Source: Plazaster borealis (lineage: Eukaryota > Echinodermata > Asteroidea > Forcipulatida > Labidiasteridae). Taken from it: a stretch of 64,000 bases of DNA. Position numbers and translations under genes: made by a program. The notes beneath the pieces are model-generated. The model worked only from the letters and a program-made list of their open reading frames with translations. It searched no databases and was not told where the DNA came from. Below are positions 22,712 through 36,200 of this stretch, one piece after another (the first letter of the stretch is position 1; the number at the start of each line of letters is the position of its first letter). The stretch covers positions 21,348,818 to 21,412,817 of the forward strand of contig CM037471.1 in assembly GCA_021014325.1 (NCBI GenBank), in the 5' to 3' direction.

Positions 22712-23320
22712 TGGAGGTGACGTGGGACCACGTGAAACGTAAAAGGAAGATGAAAAATAATAATGAATATTCATTGTTGTGAGGAGGTACGATTCTCCCA
22801 CACACAGTCGTGTCCCGGAAAATGTTCAGTCAGGGACTATCAGCCAGTCTACTGTTCTCCACAGAACTTAACAAAATAGCACACTTTTTGAAGGCTTCAA
22901 AACAAACAAAAATGCCAGGAAGTTTTTTTTATTTGACATCAGTTAGTCCTTATTTTAGTTAGACCTTATTTTATCAAATATAAGATCATACATAATGTAG
23001 AAACACGTCTTTTATAGAATGAAGTTTTGCACACGACTGGTAAAAAATAAACGATATATTATAATTGGTTTAACTTTAATTTCCTGTACAAAATGTGTGT
23101 TTAAAATACTGCAATAAATGAGACACAAAGTCTTTCCCCGAAATACAGTTCTTACTTCGAAATCCTATAAATAAAGAATTAAGCACAAATCTGCAGTTCA
23201 TGGCAAAACCGAAACATCAATTATAACAAATGCGTTGTTTTATCGATAAAATCGACCACCAAAATGCAATACATATTCACTGGCTGTTTGCATTTGTATA
23301 ATATATAAATCATTTATATA
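22712..23320. other. AT-rich intergenic stretch
   Basis: No exon or bounded repeat recognised. Confidence 0.4.
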
Positions 23321-23677
23321 TTATATTAGCAAGGGTCCGACATGACTTGCTGCTGAGAGAGGTATGTTATGTTCTAAATAGAAAGCAGTAAATAAACACT
23401 CGGCCCGAGTAGTGTTGATATCCTGTGAACTTGACATGAATGATGTCAATTTTGTTGTTTGTGCCTCATCTTGAACATTTGTGAGATGGACTTTGGCTTT
23501 TGAGTGCGTAACTATGTCAGACCGTCCGCCATGTGCTACTGATAAGTCCCGTCGACATACTTTACAAAACGCATGTTGTTTCCCCTTCTTTGAAACCGTG
23601 ATAAAAGAAAATTCATCACTGTATTTACTACTGTAACATTGTCCTTTATATTTACCTCTGGAAGCCATAATGATCAA
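23321..23677 (-). pseudogene. truncated BED zinc-finger / hAT-type transposase N-terminus
   Basis: A 118-residue minus-strand frame. After an N-terminal KYSDEFSFI the sequence AFCKVCRRDLSVAHGGRSDI followed by THSKAKVH gives a C-x2-C-xn-H-x4-H BED finger, a DNA-binding module common in hAT transposases. AECLFTAFYLEHNIPLSAAS is a segment that usually follows the BED finger in these proteins. The frame stops after SHVGPLLI, just where the family would continue into the catalytic domain, so several hundred residues are missing. It could be a captured fragment, a 3'-truncated transposon or the first exon of a longer host gene; the stop favours truncation. Confidence 0.7.
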
Positions 23678-23790
23678 TAAGACAGCAGAAGTAGACGACA
23701 GAAACCTGGAGGTACTCGCGGTACTGCATGTAGAATTTCACAAGTCTCCGTGTAAACAAGTATGCCTATACTCCGACTTCCAAAACCTAC

Positions 23791-24343
23791 GGAGCTCTGG
23801 AAGTGCCATCCAATGATAATTTACTGCAGATTGATGACGTCATAAACGGACATCCTGAGATGATTTATCTTGGGATGAGGACATCCTGAAATTGACATAC
23901 ATACATACTGATACCAGAGAGATGGCCAATCTATTACCAACAGGTTTCCAATCACTTCAGCATTTTCTGTCACTTCGTACGGAAGAGTCTTTAGGCTGTA
24001 TCCGAATTCGCGGCTGCAGCTACGGCTAGATTTCCGCGTCATGTTGAAGTATGGGATGTCCTTAGCAACAGCCTTGGAAACAGCCGTAGCCGTAACCGTA
24101 GCCGCCAATTCGGATACGGCCCAAGGTACGATGTGGTCCAGGTACGAAGTGACCCGACACCGTTAGTAGAATTTTGTCTTCCCAATATATTTTATCTTGG
24201 GATGTCAACATCTTACTTTCACGAAGTCGACATCCTAAGATGAAATATACTTCGTTTATTCTGAGATAAATCATCTCAAGATGACGTCATCTTACGTTTA
24301 TCTTAAGGATCTCAACATGTCGAACGGCACTTCCAGAGCTCCA
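23791..24343. mobile_element. foldback element with GGAGCTCTGGAAGTGCC ends
   Basis: The left end GGAGCTCTGGAAGTGCC at 23791-23807 is mirrored by GGCACTTCCAGAGCTCC near 24325. Internal copies of GATGATTTATCTTGGGATG and its relatives occur in both arms. There is no coding capacity, and its centre is occupied by a second foldback element. Confidence 0.75.
23994..24122. mobile_element. small MITE nested in the foldback element
   Basis: GGCTGTATCCGAATTCGCGG at the left pairs with CCGCCAATTCGGATACGGCC at the right, followed inward by CTACGGCT/AGCCGTAG. It interrupts the surrounding element, so it inserted later. Confidence 0.75.
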
Positions 24344-25150
24344 TAAAAAAACACATACAAAACACAATGGTGTGGCACACATTAAACGTACTTGATATTA
24401 TGTCGAATTCTTAAATCCATCTTTACGAAGCAAAATATCCAACAAACATTATAACAAAATTGTAAAGATCAGTAATTCATGAATACATTTTCGTAATGCC
24501 TGAACTGTCCCTGAAGGAATGTCGCCCTAAATATGAGTTTATATAATATAAGTTATATTCTAAATATACAAATTTGTGATAGCGTCACGTTAAAAAATGG
24601 TTAAATATGTTATGAAGAAAGTCACAAGCAGTGTGACAACTTTACCTTTCCATTTGTACGTTCTGAAAGTCCCTACGGATTGTTTACAAATTAGTTGACC
24701 AGAACCTTCCACTAATAAATATAGGTACACACAATTGGTAACGAGGACAAAAATGAACAATACAAAGCAAACTCAAAAACAACTCAATTCAAATTTCAAC
24801 CTTAAACTCAAATTTCCTAAAAAATACTTTTGTTCCCACTCTCTTAGGAAACGTTTGTCTGAAATAATACTCCAGCACGAAAATTGCTGCCAGCCGCGAT
24901 TTATTATTAATTTCTATTTGACAAACTCATTTAGAAGAACAATATTGCCAATACATTGGAAGTTATTTTTTTACTAAAGAAATGTTTCTTAAAAAAATAA
25001 GAAAAACCTGCATATGTATAATCAATATATTATTTATATTTCAAAAAGCACTCTTACAACATGGACTATTACGGCCACGTATTTCAACATTGTTGAGTGA
25101 TGTGAGATGTCTTGGTTATTTACATAAACACCTTTCTGACTTAAAATAAC
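24344..25150. other. AT-rich intergenic stretch
   Basis: No exon recognised; the short frames here are lysine/asparagine-rich by composition. Confidence 0.4.
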
Positions 25151-25895
25151 TGTAAATAACCTAGTCATTCAGTTTTTGTGACGTCACAAAAGCAAGGTTT
25201 TCGTGTTGCTCTGATCCTTGAATTGAGTTTTATTCTGCATGACCGAATGGTTCTTGTCTGGTCATTCAAGATTTTTAGATATTTCGCTTCAATTTCCGGT
25301 TTGAACCGAAAGACCAGGTCAATTTGGGTCAGAGTCTGTGTAACGTTCGTTCAGTTTACGAAGAACTTTTCGATGATGGATAGATTGTATAATTCCATTG
25401 TTTGGTTCAAGAGCAAAGATTTTTTTTCAAATATTATAGTTTCATTTTAATGTACATGTACTGTGACACCCGATGACGTCATCATAATGTCATTAAAATT
25501 GTACCGTCAACTTTTTGAGATTCAATTCCTGGTGAGTTTCAAGGTTCAATTAAGTTTACTTCTTGGGTTTAAAAACCATCATATTTTAAAACTGTCACCA
25601 GAGGGCGCTATTGACCATTATGGCGTCATCAATTTAAAATGAAATGTAAGGGTGTCATTTCATACACTGAAACCATCATATTGACCACAGAGGTGAACAA
25701 GATTGTAATATTATTTTTACTTCAACTTTAGATTTAAGCCGGAAGACAAGGTCGCACTGGGGTCACATGTGAAACGTCTTTCTTCGGTGTTTGAAGACCT
25801 TTCTGATGATGTATAGATTGTAATAATCCAACATTTGGTTCAGGAGATATGATTTTTTTTAATATTAAACTTCGATTTAATGTAATTTGATACCT

Positions 25896-26062
25896 GCCGT
25901 CGATTTCACCAAACTCTTCCTAACTTAGGATTTATCCTAGGCAATGTCTAAGAGATAGGACTAGTCTTAAGTTAGGACCAGTACTTAAGCCTAGTCCTAT
26001 CTCTTAGTAAGCATTGCCTAGGATTAATCCTAAGTTAGGAAGAGTTTGGTGAAATCGACGGC
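25896..26062. mobile_element. near-perfect palindromic MITE inside the hairpin-ended element
   Basis: 167 bp that fold on themselves. GCCGTCGATTTCACCAAACT then CTTCCTAACTTAGGAT on the left is mirrored exactly at the right end. It interrupts the ...TACCT / GATGATGTCA... sequence of the host element, which is continuous in the related copy near 41600. Confidence 0.85.
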
Positions 26063-26375
26063 TGATGATGTCAGCATGACGTCAATAAGTTTGTGTCGGT
26101 CTTGATGTTGAGGTTCAATTGTCTGATGAGTTTCAAGTTTTAATGTTCAATGCAAAGTTTCAGTTCGATCACGAATAGCTTTTAAATTCCATGAAATACA
26201 GCAATAGCAAATGGTCATTAAACAAAAAATAAAAACCTTGTAATTGGACACCTGATGACGTCATCATGAAATCATGACAACTGTGCAGTCTTCATATTGA
26301 GGTTTAATCTGATGAATTTCAAGGTTAAATTCAGTTTCAATCCTAAGTTAGGCTGTTGAGAAGAGTTGATGGGAA

Positions 26376-26450
26376 GAAGAAGAAAAAGAAGAAGAAAAAG
26401 AAGAAGAAGAAGAAGGAGAAAAAGAAGAAGAAGAAGATGGAGGGGATAAA
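26376..26450 (+). repeat. GAA/GAAAAA polypurine tract
   Basis: About 75 bp of pure purine on the plus strand. A shorter equivalent sits at 42062-42100 at the same place in the related copy, so the tract belongs to the element's 3' end. Confidence 0.9.
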
Positions 26451-27039
26451 AGATGAAAAAAAAAACAGCACAATAATAAGAGGTTTTATGCACATACTGC
26501 ACGAACAATACAAAATGAAAACTGAACATTTTCGGACAATCGGAAGAGGTGAAAGGCAGGAAAAGAAACCAATAAGCCAACCTGACTACTACTTTATTGG
26601 GTGTATTTCGTCATCTACGGCAAATGGCAAGAATGGTATACCGGAACAGACAAACAGACGACTCGATGAACTCTTGGATAACCAGAAGATGGTGACAATA
26701 TTAAACTAGGGTACTTTGAAGATGTCAAAAACCATACGTACTCCAAAGTATCGGTAAAAGTAGCCCAATACAACTTTCCATGCATTCTAAATCCTGCCGG
26801 GAATATGTCATTACTTCTTACGTCATACATACGTAAGGTCAAAATACTGTTTAAAAATAACATTTCTAAATGTCCAAAGCTTAAAACATGCATACCCATA
26901 ACAAACAAGGTTGTTGATCAACAAAAAACTAACATTACTTACAAATTGATATCAAGACAAGAAAACACTTTAAAACTGCATTGAAACAATGAGAGTTGTC
27001 TATTACGACCAGAGGGGTAAACACACGTAAACATTTTCA

Positions 27040-27170
27040 CGGGGGGGGGGTGGGGGGGGGGGCAAGCGAGGGCATAGAAGAAAAAAAATGGGGGCCTTTT
27101 GTTGTATCAAACCATTCATTTGTAATTTTTTCGACCTCACTTGGGGGGGGAGTGGGGACAAGAGGGGGTG
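27040..27170. other. G-rich segment downstream of the NXPE stop codon
   Basis: Contains runs of about ten G (27041-27062) and further G-runs at 27143-27170 on the plus strand. In the NXPE transcript (minus) this would be a C-rich 3' UTR. The template could form G-quadruplexes. Confidence 0.5.
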
Positions 27171-27209
27171 GTTCTCGCTCACCTTAACACCCCCTCCCAA
27201 TGCCACTGA

Positions 27210-30200
27210 TTATAACATTGGACAAAGAAAGTTGAGAGCAACTTTAATTTCTTGAGAGATGACGGCTTCATTTGGGTGAATGGTATATCCAGATAAATGG
27301 CTTAAGGTCATATCCCACACATCAAAGATTGTCACACCAGGTTCATCGATCAACTCCTCCCTCATCACTTTATCTAACTCCATGGAGTACCAGTTACACA
27401 TGTCGACACCCTGTTGCTCCCTTGTGTTTGCAGATTTGATAAAGACCGGTGTGTTCGGCTCTCGTCGTCGCAGCCTCCTGATCGCCTCCTTGACCGTCTT
27501 CCATCGTTCCCGGTAAAACTCAATACTTGTTGGAGTAAAATGAGCCCAGAACGTCAGAAAAACAACAGTGTTTGGCCCAGCCTGCAAGCTGTCGATTTCA
27601 TGCGCCGTATACTTAATATCAGCAACGTTTGTCCAAACGTTGCGAATAGGAAAGCCGTGATGCCGGTAAAAAAGCGTTATGTTACTGGATTTATCTTCGG
27701 CAAAACGCGGTCCACAGTTTCTACTAGTCTGCATATGTTTCTCCTGCATGCTCTGGCCTAAATGAACGGATAGATATTCGAACCATTGACGTATTGTGGA
27801 GTCGCCGAAGAAATATAATCGGTGATCTTTCAGACATTTTAAGGCACTATCAGTATGGAATGCTTTCTGTTGGCAAATGAGGGAGTGCCACTCTTTTCGG
27901 AAGTAAAAACCAGAAACTGAAGTGGGAGGGCGGGGGGCAAGTCCTTTGGTACATCTTGGGAGAGGTGCCGTGCAAGTGCTCATCTCAGCTGTGTTCCCTG
28001 CACACAAAATGAAATACATTATACGTGTAATTCAGTGTAGAATGATTGAAATCGACAACTATAGATCAAACAGTTGCCAGTGCGTCTACTATTAAGGGAA
28101 CATCTCAAAAGTGGAAACATTAGGAACGTTCTAATTATATCGTTGGACCGCCGGAACATTCGTAGCGTTCGAAATACTAATGTGCGTATTCACTCATGTA
28201 GGATTGCTCCCGTACTTCGGAACAATGAGGCGGTCTAGCGGAAAGTTCCGGCGGTCTTTTGCACCTAGAACAAGCCTAACTTTTAAGATGCTCCCTTTTT
28301 GGGTTTGGTACACAACTGGCTTGCAAGAACCTCAGAGAAAAAGAGAAGGCAATACAGCATCTGTTGCCTCGCCTATGCAAAAAGTATGGTACATGTATCC
28401 ATTAATTTAAACTTTTTCCAAGTAGTATTTTGATGTAAGGTGTATAGATAAGTACTTTGAAATGTTTTGAATTTCTACTGTTAACTTTAGTATCTGATGT
28501 ATTTTGATGTAGAATGTTTGAATCATCTATTTTATGCTTAAAAAAAAGGACCACAGTAATTTCCCATAAAGGGACAATACAGTTTTTACCAATTTGGAAA
28601 AAAAAACCAAAAAAACTATGATTCTGAAGAGATATCCAACAATGCCCAGACAGAGTCAAGTTGTTACATCACCGGTTCGTTCCACAACACATCAGAGAGA
28701 TTCATGTACATGGTGTTGCAGCAAACCTAACTAGATTGTATCTCCACCATGTAAAGTTTCAAATCCTACTCATGTACATGGTGCTGCTGCAATCCTTACT
28801 ACATTGAAGATTGTATCTCCACCATGTAAAGTTTCATATCCTACTCATGTACATGGTGCTGCTGCAATCCTTACTACATTGAAGATTGTATCTCCACCAT
28901 GTAAAGTTTCATATCCTACTCATGTACATGGTGCTGCTGCAATCCTTACTACATTGAAGATTGTATCTCCACCATGTAAAGTTTCATATCCTACTCATGT
29001 ACATGGTGCTGCTGCAATCCTTACTACATTGAAGATTGTATCTCCACCATGTAAAGTTTCATATCCTACTCATGTACATGGTGCTGCTGCAATCCTTACT
29101 ACATTGAAGATTGTATCTCCACCATGTAAAGTTTCATATCCTACTCATGTACATGGTGCTGCTGCAATCCTTACTACATTGAAGATTGTATCTCCACCAT
29201 GTAAAGTTTCATATCCTACTCATGTACATGGTGCTGCTGCAATCCTTACTACATTGAAGATTGTATCTCCACCATGTAAAGTTTCATATCCTACTCATGT
29301 ACATGGTGCTGCTGCAAACCTTACTACATTGAAGATTGTATCTCCACCATGTAAAGTTTCATATCCTACCCATGTACATGGTGCTGCTGCAAACCTTACT
29401 ACATTGAAGATTGTATCTCCACCATGTAAAGTTTCATATCCTACCCATGTACATGGTGCTGCTGCAAACCTTACTACATTGAAGATTGTATCTCCACCAT
29501 GTAAAGTTTCATATCCTACTCACGTACATGGTGTTGCTGCAATCCTTACTACATTGAAGATTGTATCTCCACCATGTAAAGTTTCATATCCTACTCATGT
29601 ACATGGTGCTGCTGCAATCCTTACTACATTGAAGATTGTATCTCCACCATGTAAAGTTTCATATCCTACTCATGTACATGGTGCTGCTGCAATCCTTACT
29701 ACATTGAAGATTGTATCTCCACCATGTAAAGTTTCATATCCTACTCATGTACATGGTGCTGCTGCAATCCTTACTAGATTGTATCTCCACCATGTAAAGT
29801 TTCATATCCTACTCACGTACATGGTGCTGCTGCAATCCTTACTACATTGAAGATTGTATCTCCACCATGTAAAGTTTCATATCCTACTCATGTACATGGT
29901 GCTGCTGCAAACCTTACTACATTGAAGATTGTATCTCCACCATGTAAAGTTTCATATCCTACTCACGTACATGGTGCTGCTGCAAACCTTACTACATTGA
30001 AGATTGTATCTCCACCATGTAAAGTTTCATATCCTACTCATGTACATGGTGCTGCTGCAATCCTTACTACATTGAAGATTGTATCTCCACCATGTAAAGT
30101 TTCATATCCTACTCATGTACATGGTGCTGCTGCAAACCTTACTACATTGAAGATTGTATCTCCACCATGTAAAGTTTCATATCCTACTCATGTACATGGT

Positions 30201-33200
30201 GCTGCTGCAATCCTTACTACATTGAAGATTGTATCTCCACCATGTAAAGTTTCATATCCTACTCATGTACATGGTGCTGCTGCAATCCTTACTACATTGA
30301 AGATTGTATCTCCACCATGTAAAGTTTCATATCCTACTCATGTACATGGTGCTGCTGCAATCCTTACTACATTGAAGATTGTATCTCCACCATGTAAAGT
30401 TTCATATCCTACTCATGTACATGGTGCTGCTGCAATCCTTACTACATTGAAGATTGTATCTCCACCATGTAAAGTTTCATATCCTACTCATGTACATGGT
30501 GCTGCTGCAATCCTTACTACATTGAAGATTGTATCTCCACCATGTAAAGTTTCATATCCTACTCATGTACATGGTGCTGCTGCAATCCTTACTACATTGA
30601 AGATTGTATCTCCACCATGTAAAGTTTCATATCCTACTCATGTACATGGTGCTGCTGCAATCCTTACTACATTGAAGATTGTATCTCCACCATGTAAAGT
30701 TTCATATCCTACTCATGTACATGGTGCTGCTGCAATCCTTACTACATTGAAGATTGTATCTCCACCATGTAAAGTTTCATATCCTACTCATGTACATGGT
30801 GCTGCTGCAATCCTTACTACATTGAAGATTGTATCTCCACCATGTAAAGTTTCATATCCTACTCATGTACATGGTGCTGCTGCAAACCTTACTACATTGA
30901 AGATTGTATCTCCACCATGTAAAGTTTCATATCCTACCCATGTACATGGTGCTGCTGCAAACCTTACTACATTGAAGATTGTATCTCCACCATGTAAAGT
31001 TTCATATCCTACCCATGTACATGGTGCTGCTGCAAACCTTACTACATTGAAGATTGTATCTCCACCATGTAAAGTTTCATATCCTACTCACGTACATGGT
31101 GTTGCTGCAATCCTTACTACATTGAAGATTGTATCTCCACCATGTAAAGTTTCATATCCTACTCACGTACATGGTGTTGCTGCAATCCTTACTACATTGA
31201 AGATTGTATCTCCACCATGTAAAGTTTCATATCCTACTCATGTACATGGTGCTGCTGCAATCCTTACTACATTGAAGATTGTATCTCCACCATGTAAAGT
31301 TTCATATCCTACTCATGTACATGGTGCTGCTGCAATCCTTACTACATTGAAGATTGTATCTCCACCATGTAAAGTTTCATATCCTACTCATGTACATGGT
31401 GCTGCTGCAATCCTTACTAGATTGTATCTCCACCATGTAAAGTTTCATATCCTACTCACGTACATGGTGCTGCTGCAATCCTTACTACATTGAAGATTGT
31501 ATCTCCACCATGTAAAGTTTCATATCCTACTCACGTACATGGTGCTGCTGCAAACCTTACTACATTGAAGATTGTATCTCCACCATGTAAAGTTTCATAT
31601 CCTACTCATGTACATGGTGCTGCTGCAAACCTTCCTACATTGAAGATTGTATCTCCACCATGTAAAGTTTCATATCCTACTCATGTACATGGTGCTGCTG
31701 CAATCCTTACTACATTGAAGATTGTATCTCCACCATGTAAAGTTTCATATCCTACTCATGTACATGGTGCTGCTGCAAACCTTACTACATTGAAGATTGT
31801 ATCTCCACCATGTAAAGTTTCATATCCTACTCACGTACATGGTGCTGCTGCAAACCTTACTACATTGAAGATTGTATCTCCACCATGTAAAGTTTCATAT
31901 CCTACTCACGTACATGGTGCTGCTGCAAACCTTACTACATTGAAGATTGTATCTCCACCATGTAAAGTTTCATATCCTACTCACGTACATGGTGCTGCTG
32001 CAAACCTTACTACATTGAAGATTGTATCTCCACCATGTAAAGTTTCATATCCTACTCATGTACATGGTGCTGCTGCAATCCTTACTACATTGAAGATTGT
32101 ATCTCCACCATGTAAAGTTTCATATCCTACTCACGTACATGGTGCTGCTGCAAACCTTACTACATTGAAGATTGTATCTCCACCATGTAAAGTTTCATAT
32201 CCTACTCACGTACATGGTGCTGCTGCAAACCTTACTACATTGAAGATTGTATCTCCACCATGTAAAGTTTCATATCCTACTCATGTACATGGTGCTGCTG
32301 CAAACCTTACTACATTGAAGATTGTATCTCCACCATGTAAAGTTTCATATCCTACTCATGTACATGGTGCTGCTGCAATCCTTACTAGATTGTATCTCCA
32401 CCATGTAAAGTTTCATATCCTACTCATGTACATGGTGCTGCAGCAAACCTTACTACATTGAAGATTGTATCTCCACCATGTAAAGTTTCATATCCTACTC
32501 ATGTACATGGTGCTGCTGCAATCCTTACTACATTGAAGATTGTATCTCCACCATGTAAAGTTTCATATCCTACTCATGTACATGGTGCTGCAATCCTTAC
32601 TACATTGAAGATTGTATCTCCACCATGTAAAGTTTCATATCCTACTCATGTACATGGTGCTGCTGCAATCCTTACTAGATTGTATCTCCACCATGTAAAG
32701 TTTCATATCCTACTCACGTACATGGTGCTGCTGCAATCCTTACTACATTGAAGATTGTATCTCCACCATGTAAAGTTTCATATCCTACTCATGTACATGG
32801 TGCTGCTGCAAACCTTACTACATTGAAGATTGTATCTCCACCATGTAAAGTTTCATATCCTACTCACGTACATGGTGCTGCTGCAAACCTTACTACATTG
32901 AAGATTGTATCTCCACCATGTAAAGTTTCATATCCTACTCATGTACATGGTGCTGCTGCAATCCTTACTACATTGAAGATTGTATCTCCACCATGTAAAG
33001 TTTCATATCCTACTCATGTACATGGTGCTGCTGCAAACCTTACTACATTGAAGATTGTATCTCCACCATGTAAAGTTTCATATCCTACTCATGTACATGG
33101 TGCTGCTGCAATCCTTACTACATTGAAGATTGTATCTCCACCATGTAAAGTTTCATATCCTACTCATGTACATGGTGCTGCTGCAATCCTTACTACATTG

Positions 33201-36200
33201 AAGATTGTATCTCCACCATGTAAAGTTTCATATCCTACTCACGTACATGGTGCTGCTGCAAACCTTACTACATTGAAGATTGTATCTCCACCATGTAAAG
33301 TTTCATATCCTACTCACGTACATGGTGCTGCTGCAAACCTTACTACATTGAAGATTGTATCTCCACCATGTAAAGTTTCATATCCTACTCATGTACATGG
33401 TGCTGCTGCAATCCTTACTAGATTGTATCTCCACCATGTAAAGTTTCATATCCTACTCATGTACATGGTGCTGCTGCAAACCTTACTACATTGAAGATTG
33501 TATCTCCACCATGTAAAGTTTCATATCCTACTCATGTACATGGTGCTGCTGCAAACCTTACTACATTGAAGATTGTATCTCCACCATGTAAAGTTTCATA
33601 TCCTACTCATGTACATGGTGCTGCTGCAAACCTTACTACATTGAAGATTGTATCTCCACCATGTAAAGTTTCATATCCTACTCATGTACATGGTGCTGCT
33701 GCAATCCTTACTACATTGAAGATTGTATCTCCACCATGTAAAGTTTCATATCCTACTCATGTACATGGTGCTGCTGCAAACCTTACTACATTGAAGATTG
33801 TATCTCCACCATGTAAAGTTTCATATCCTACTCATGTACATGGTGCTGCTGCAATCCTTACTACATTGAAGATTGTATCTCCACCATGTAAAGTTTCATA
33901 TCCTACTCATGTACATGGTGCTGCTGCAAACCTTACTACATTGAAGATTGTATCTCCACCATGTAAAGTTTCATATCCTACTCATGTACATGGTGCTGCT
34001 GCAAACCTTACTACATTGAAGATTGTATCTCCACCATGTAAAGTTTCATATCCTACTCATGTACATGGTGCTGCTGCAATCCTTACTACATTGAAGATTG
34101 TATCTCCACCATGTAAAGTTTCATATCCTACTCATGTACATGGTGCTGCTGCAAACCTTACTACATTGAAGATTGTATCTCCACCATGTAAAGTTTCATA
34201 TCCTACTCATGTACATGGTGCTGCTGCAAACCTTACTACATTGAAGATTGTATCTCCACCATGTAAAGTTTCATATCCTACTCATGTACATGGTGCTGCT
34301 GCAATCCTTACTACATTGAAGATTGTATCTCCACCATGTAAAGTTTCATATCCTACTCATGTACATGGTGCTGCTGCAAACCTTACTACATTGAAGATTG
34401 TATCTCCACCATGTAAAGTTTCATATCCTACTCATGTACATGGTGCTGCTGCAATCCTTACTACATTGAAGATTGTATCTCCACCATGTAAAGTTTCATA
34501 TCCTACTCATGTACATGGTGCTGCTGCAAACCTTACTACATTGAAGATTGTATCTCCACCATGTAAAGTTTCATATCCTACTCATGTACATGGTGCTGCT
34601 GCAAACCTTACTACATTGAAGATTGTATCTCCACCATGTAAAGTTTCATATCCTACTCATGTACATGGTGCTGCTGCAATCCTTACTACATTGAAGATTG
34701 TATCTCCACCATGTAAAGTTTCATATCCTACTCATGTACATGGTGCTGCTGCAAACCTTACTACATTGAAGATTGTATCTCCACCATGTAAAGTTTCATA
34801 TCCTACTCATGTACATGGTGCTGCTGCAATCCTTACTACATTGAAGATTGTATCTCCACCATGTAAAGTTTCATATCCTACTCATGTACATGGTGCTGCT
34901 GCAAACCTTACTACATTGAAGATTGTATCTCCACCATGTAAAGTTTCATATCCTACTCATGTACATGGTGCTGCTGCAAACCTTACTACATTGAAGATTG
35001 TATCTCCACCATGTAAAGTTTCATATCCTACTCATGTACATGGTGCTGCTGCAAACCTTACTACATTGAAGATTGTATCTCCACCATGTAAAGTTTCATA
35101 TCCTACTCACGTACATGGTGCTGCTGCAATCCTTACTAGATTGTATCTCCACCATGTAAAGTTTCATATCCTACTCATGTACATGGTGCTGCTGCAATCC
35201 TTACTACATTGAAGATTGTATCTCCACCATGTAAAGTTTCATATCCTACTCATGTACATGGTGCTGCTGCAATCCTTACTAGATTGTATCTCCACCATGT
35301 AAAGTTTCATATCCTACTCACGTACATGGTGCTGCTGCAATCCTTACTACATTGAAGATTGTATCTCCACCATGTAAAGTTTCATATCCTACTCATGTAC
35401 ATGGTGCTGCTGCAAACCTTACTACATTGAAGATTGTATCTCCACCATGTAAAGTTTCATATCCTACTCACGTACATGGTGCTGCTGCAAACCTTACTAC
35501 ATTGAAGATTGTATCTCCACCATGTAAAGTTTCATATCCTACTCATGTACATGGTGCTGCTGCAATCCTTACTACATTGAAGATTGTATCTCCACCATGT
35601 AAAGTTTCATATCCTACTCATGTACATGGTGCTGCTGCAAACCTTACTACATTGAAGATTGTATCTCCACCATGTAAAGTTTCATATCCTACTCATGTAC
35701 ATGGTGCTGCTGCAATCCTTACTACATTGAAGATTGTATCTCCACCATGTAAAGTTTCATATCCTACTCATGTACATGGTGCTGCTGCAATCCTTACTAC
35801 ATTGAAGATTGTATCTCCACCATGTAAAGTTTCATATCCTACTCACGTACATGGTGCTGCTGCAAACCTTACTACATTGAAGATTGTATCTCCACCATGT
35901 AAAGTTTCATATCCTACTCACGTACATGGTGCTGCTGCAAACCTTACTACATTGAAGATTGTATCTCCACCATGTAAAGTTTCATATCCTACTCATGTAC
36001 ATGGTGCTGCTGCAAACCTTACTACATTGAAGATTGTATCTCCACCATGTAAAGTTTCATATCCTACTCATGTACATGGTGCTGCTGCAATCCTTACTAG
36101 ATTGTATCTCCACCATGTAAGGTTTCATATCCTACTCATGTACATGGTGCTGCTGCAAACCTTACTACATTGAAGATTGTATCTCCACCATGTAAAGTTT

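Larger units (their letters stand above)
25165..26520. repeat. hairpin-ended dispersed element, copy 1
   Basis: Starts near GTCACAAAAGCAAGGTTTTCGTG and ends with a GAA-rich tract, AACAGCACAATAATAAGAGG and TGCACGAACA. The same start, CCTGATGACGTCATCATGA core and end recur at about 39990-42210. Internal sections carry the CCGGTTTGAACCG / AAGGTCA repeat. No protein is encoded. The structure would fit a non-autonomous Helitron-like element, but the class is inferred. Confidence 0.6.

Noticed and set aside
26272..26709. Leu-rich (minus) and Lys-rich (plus) frames
   Set aside because: Created by the GAA-type purine tract.
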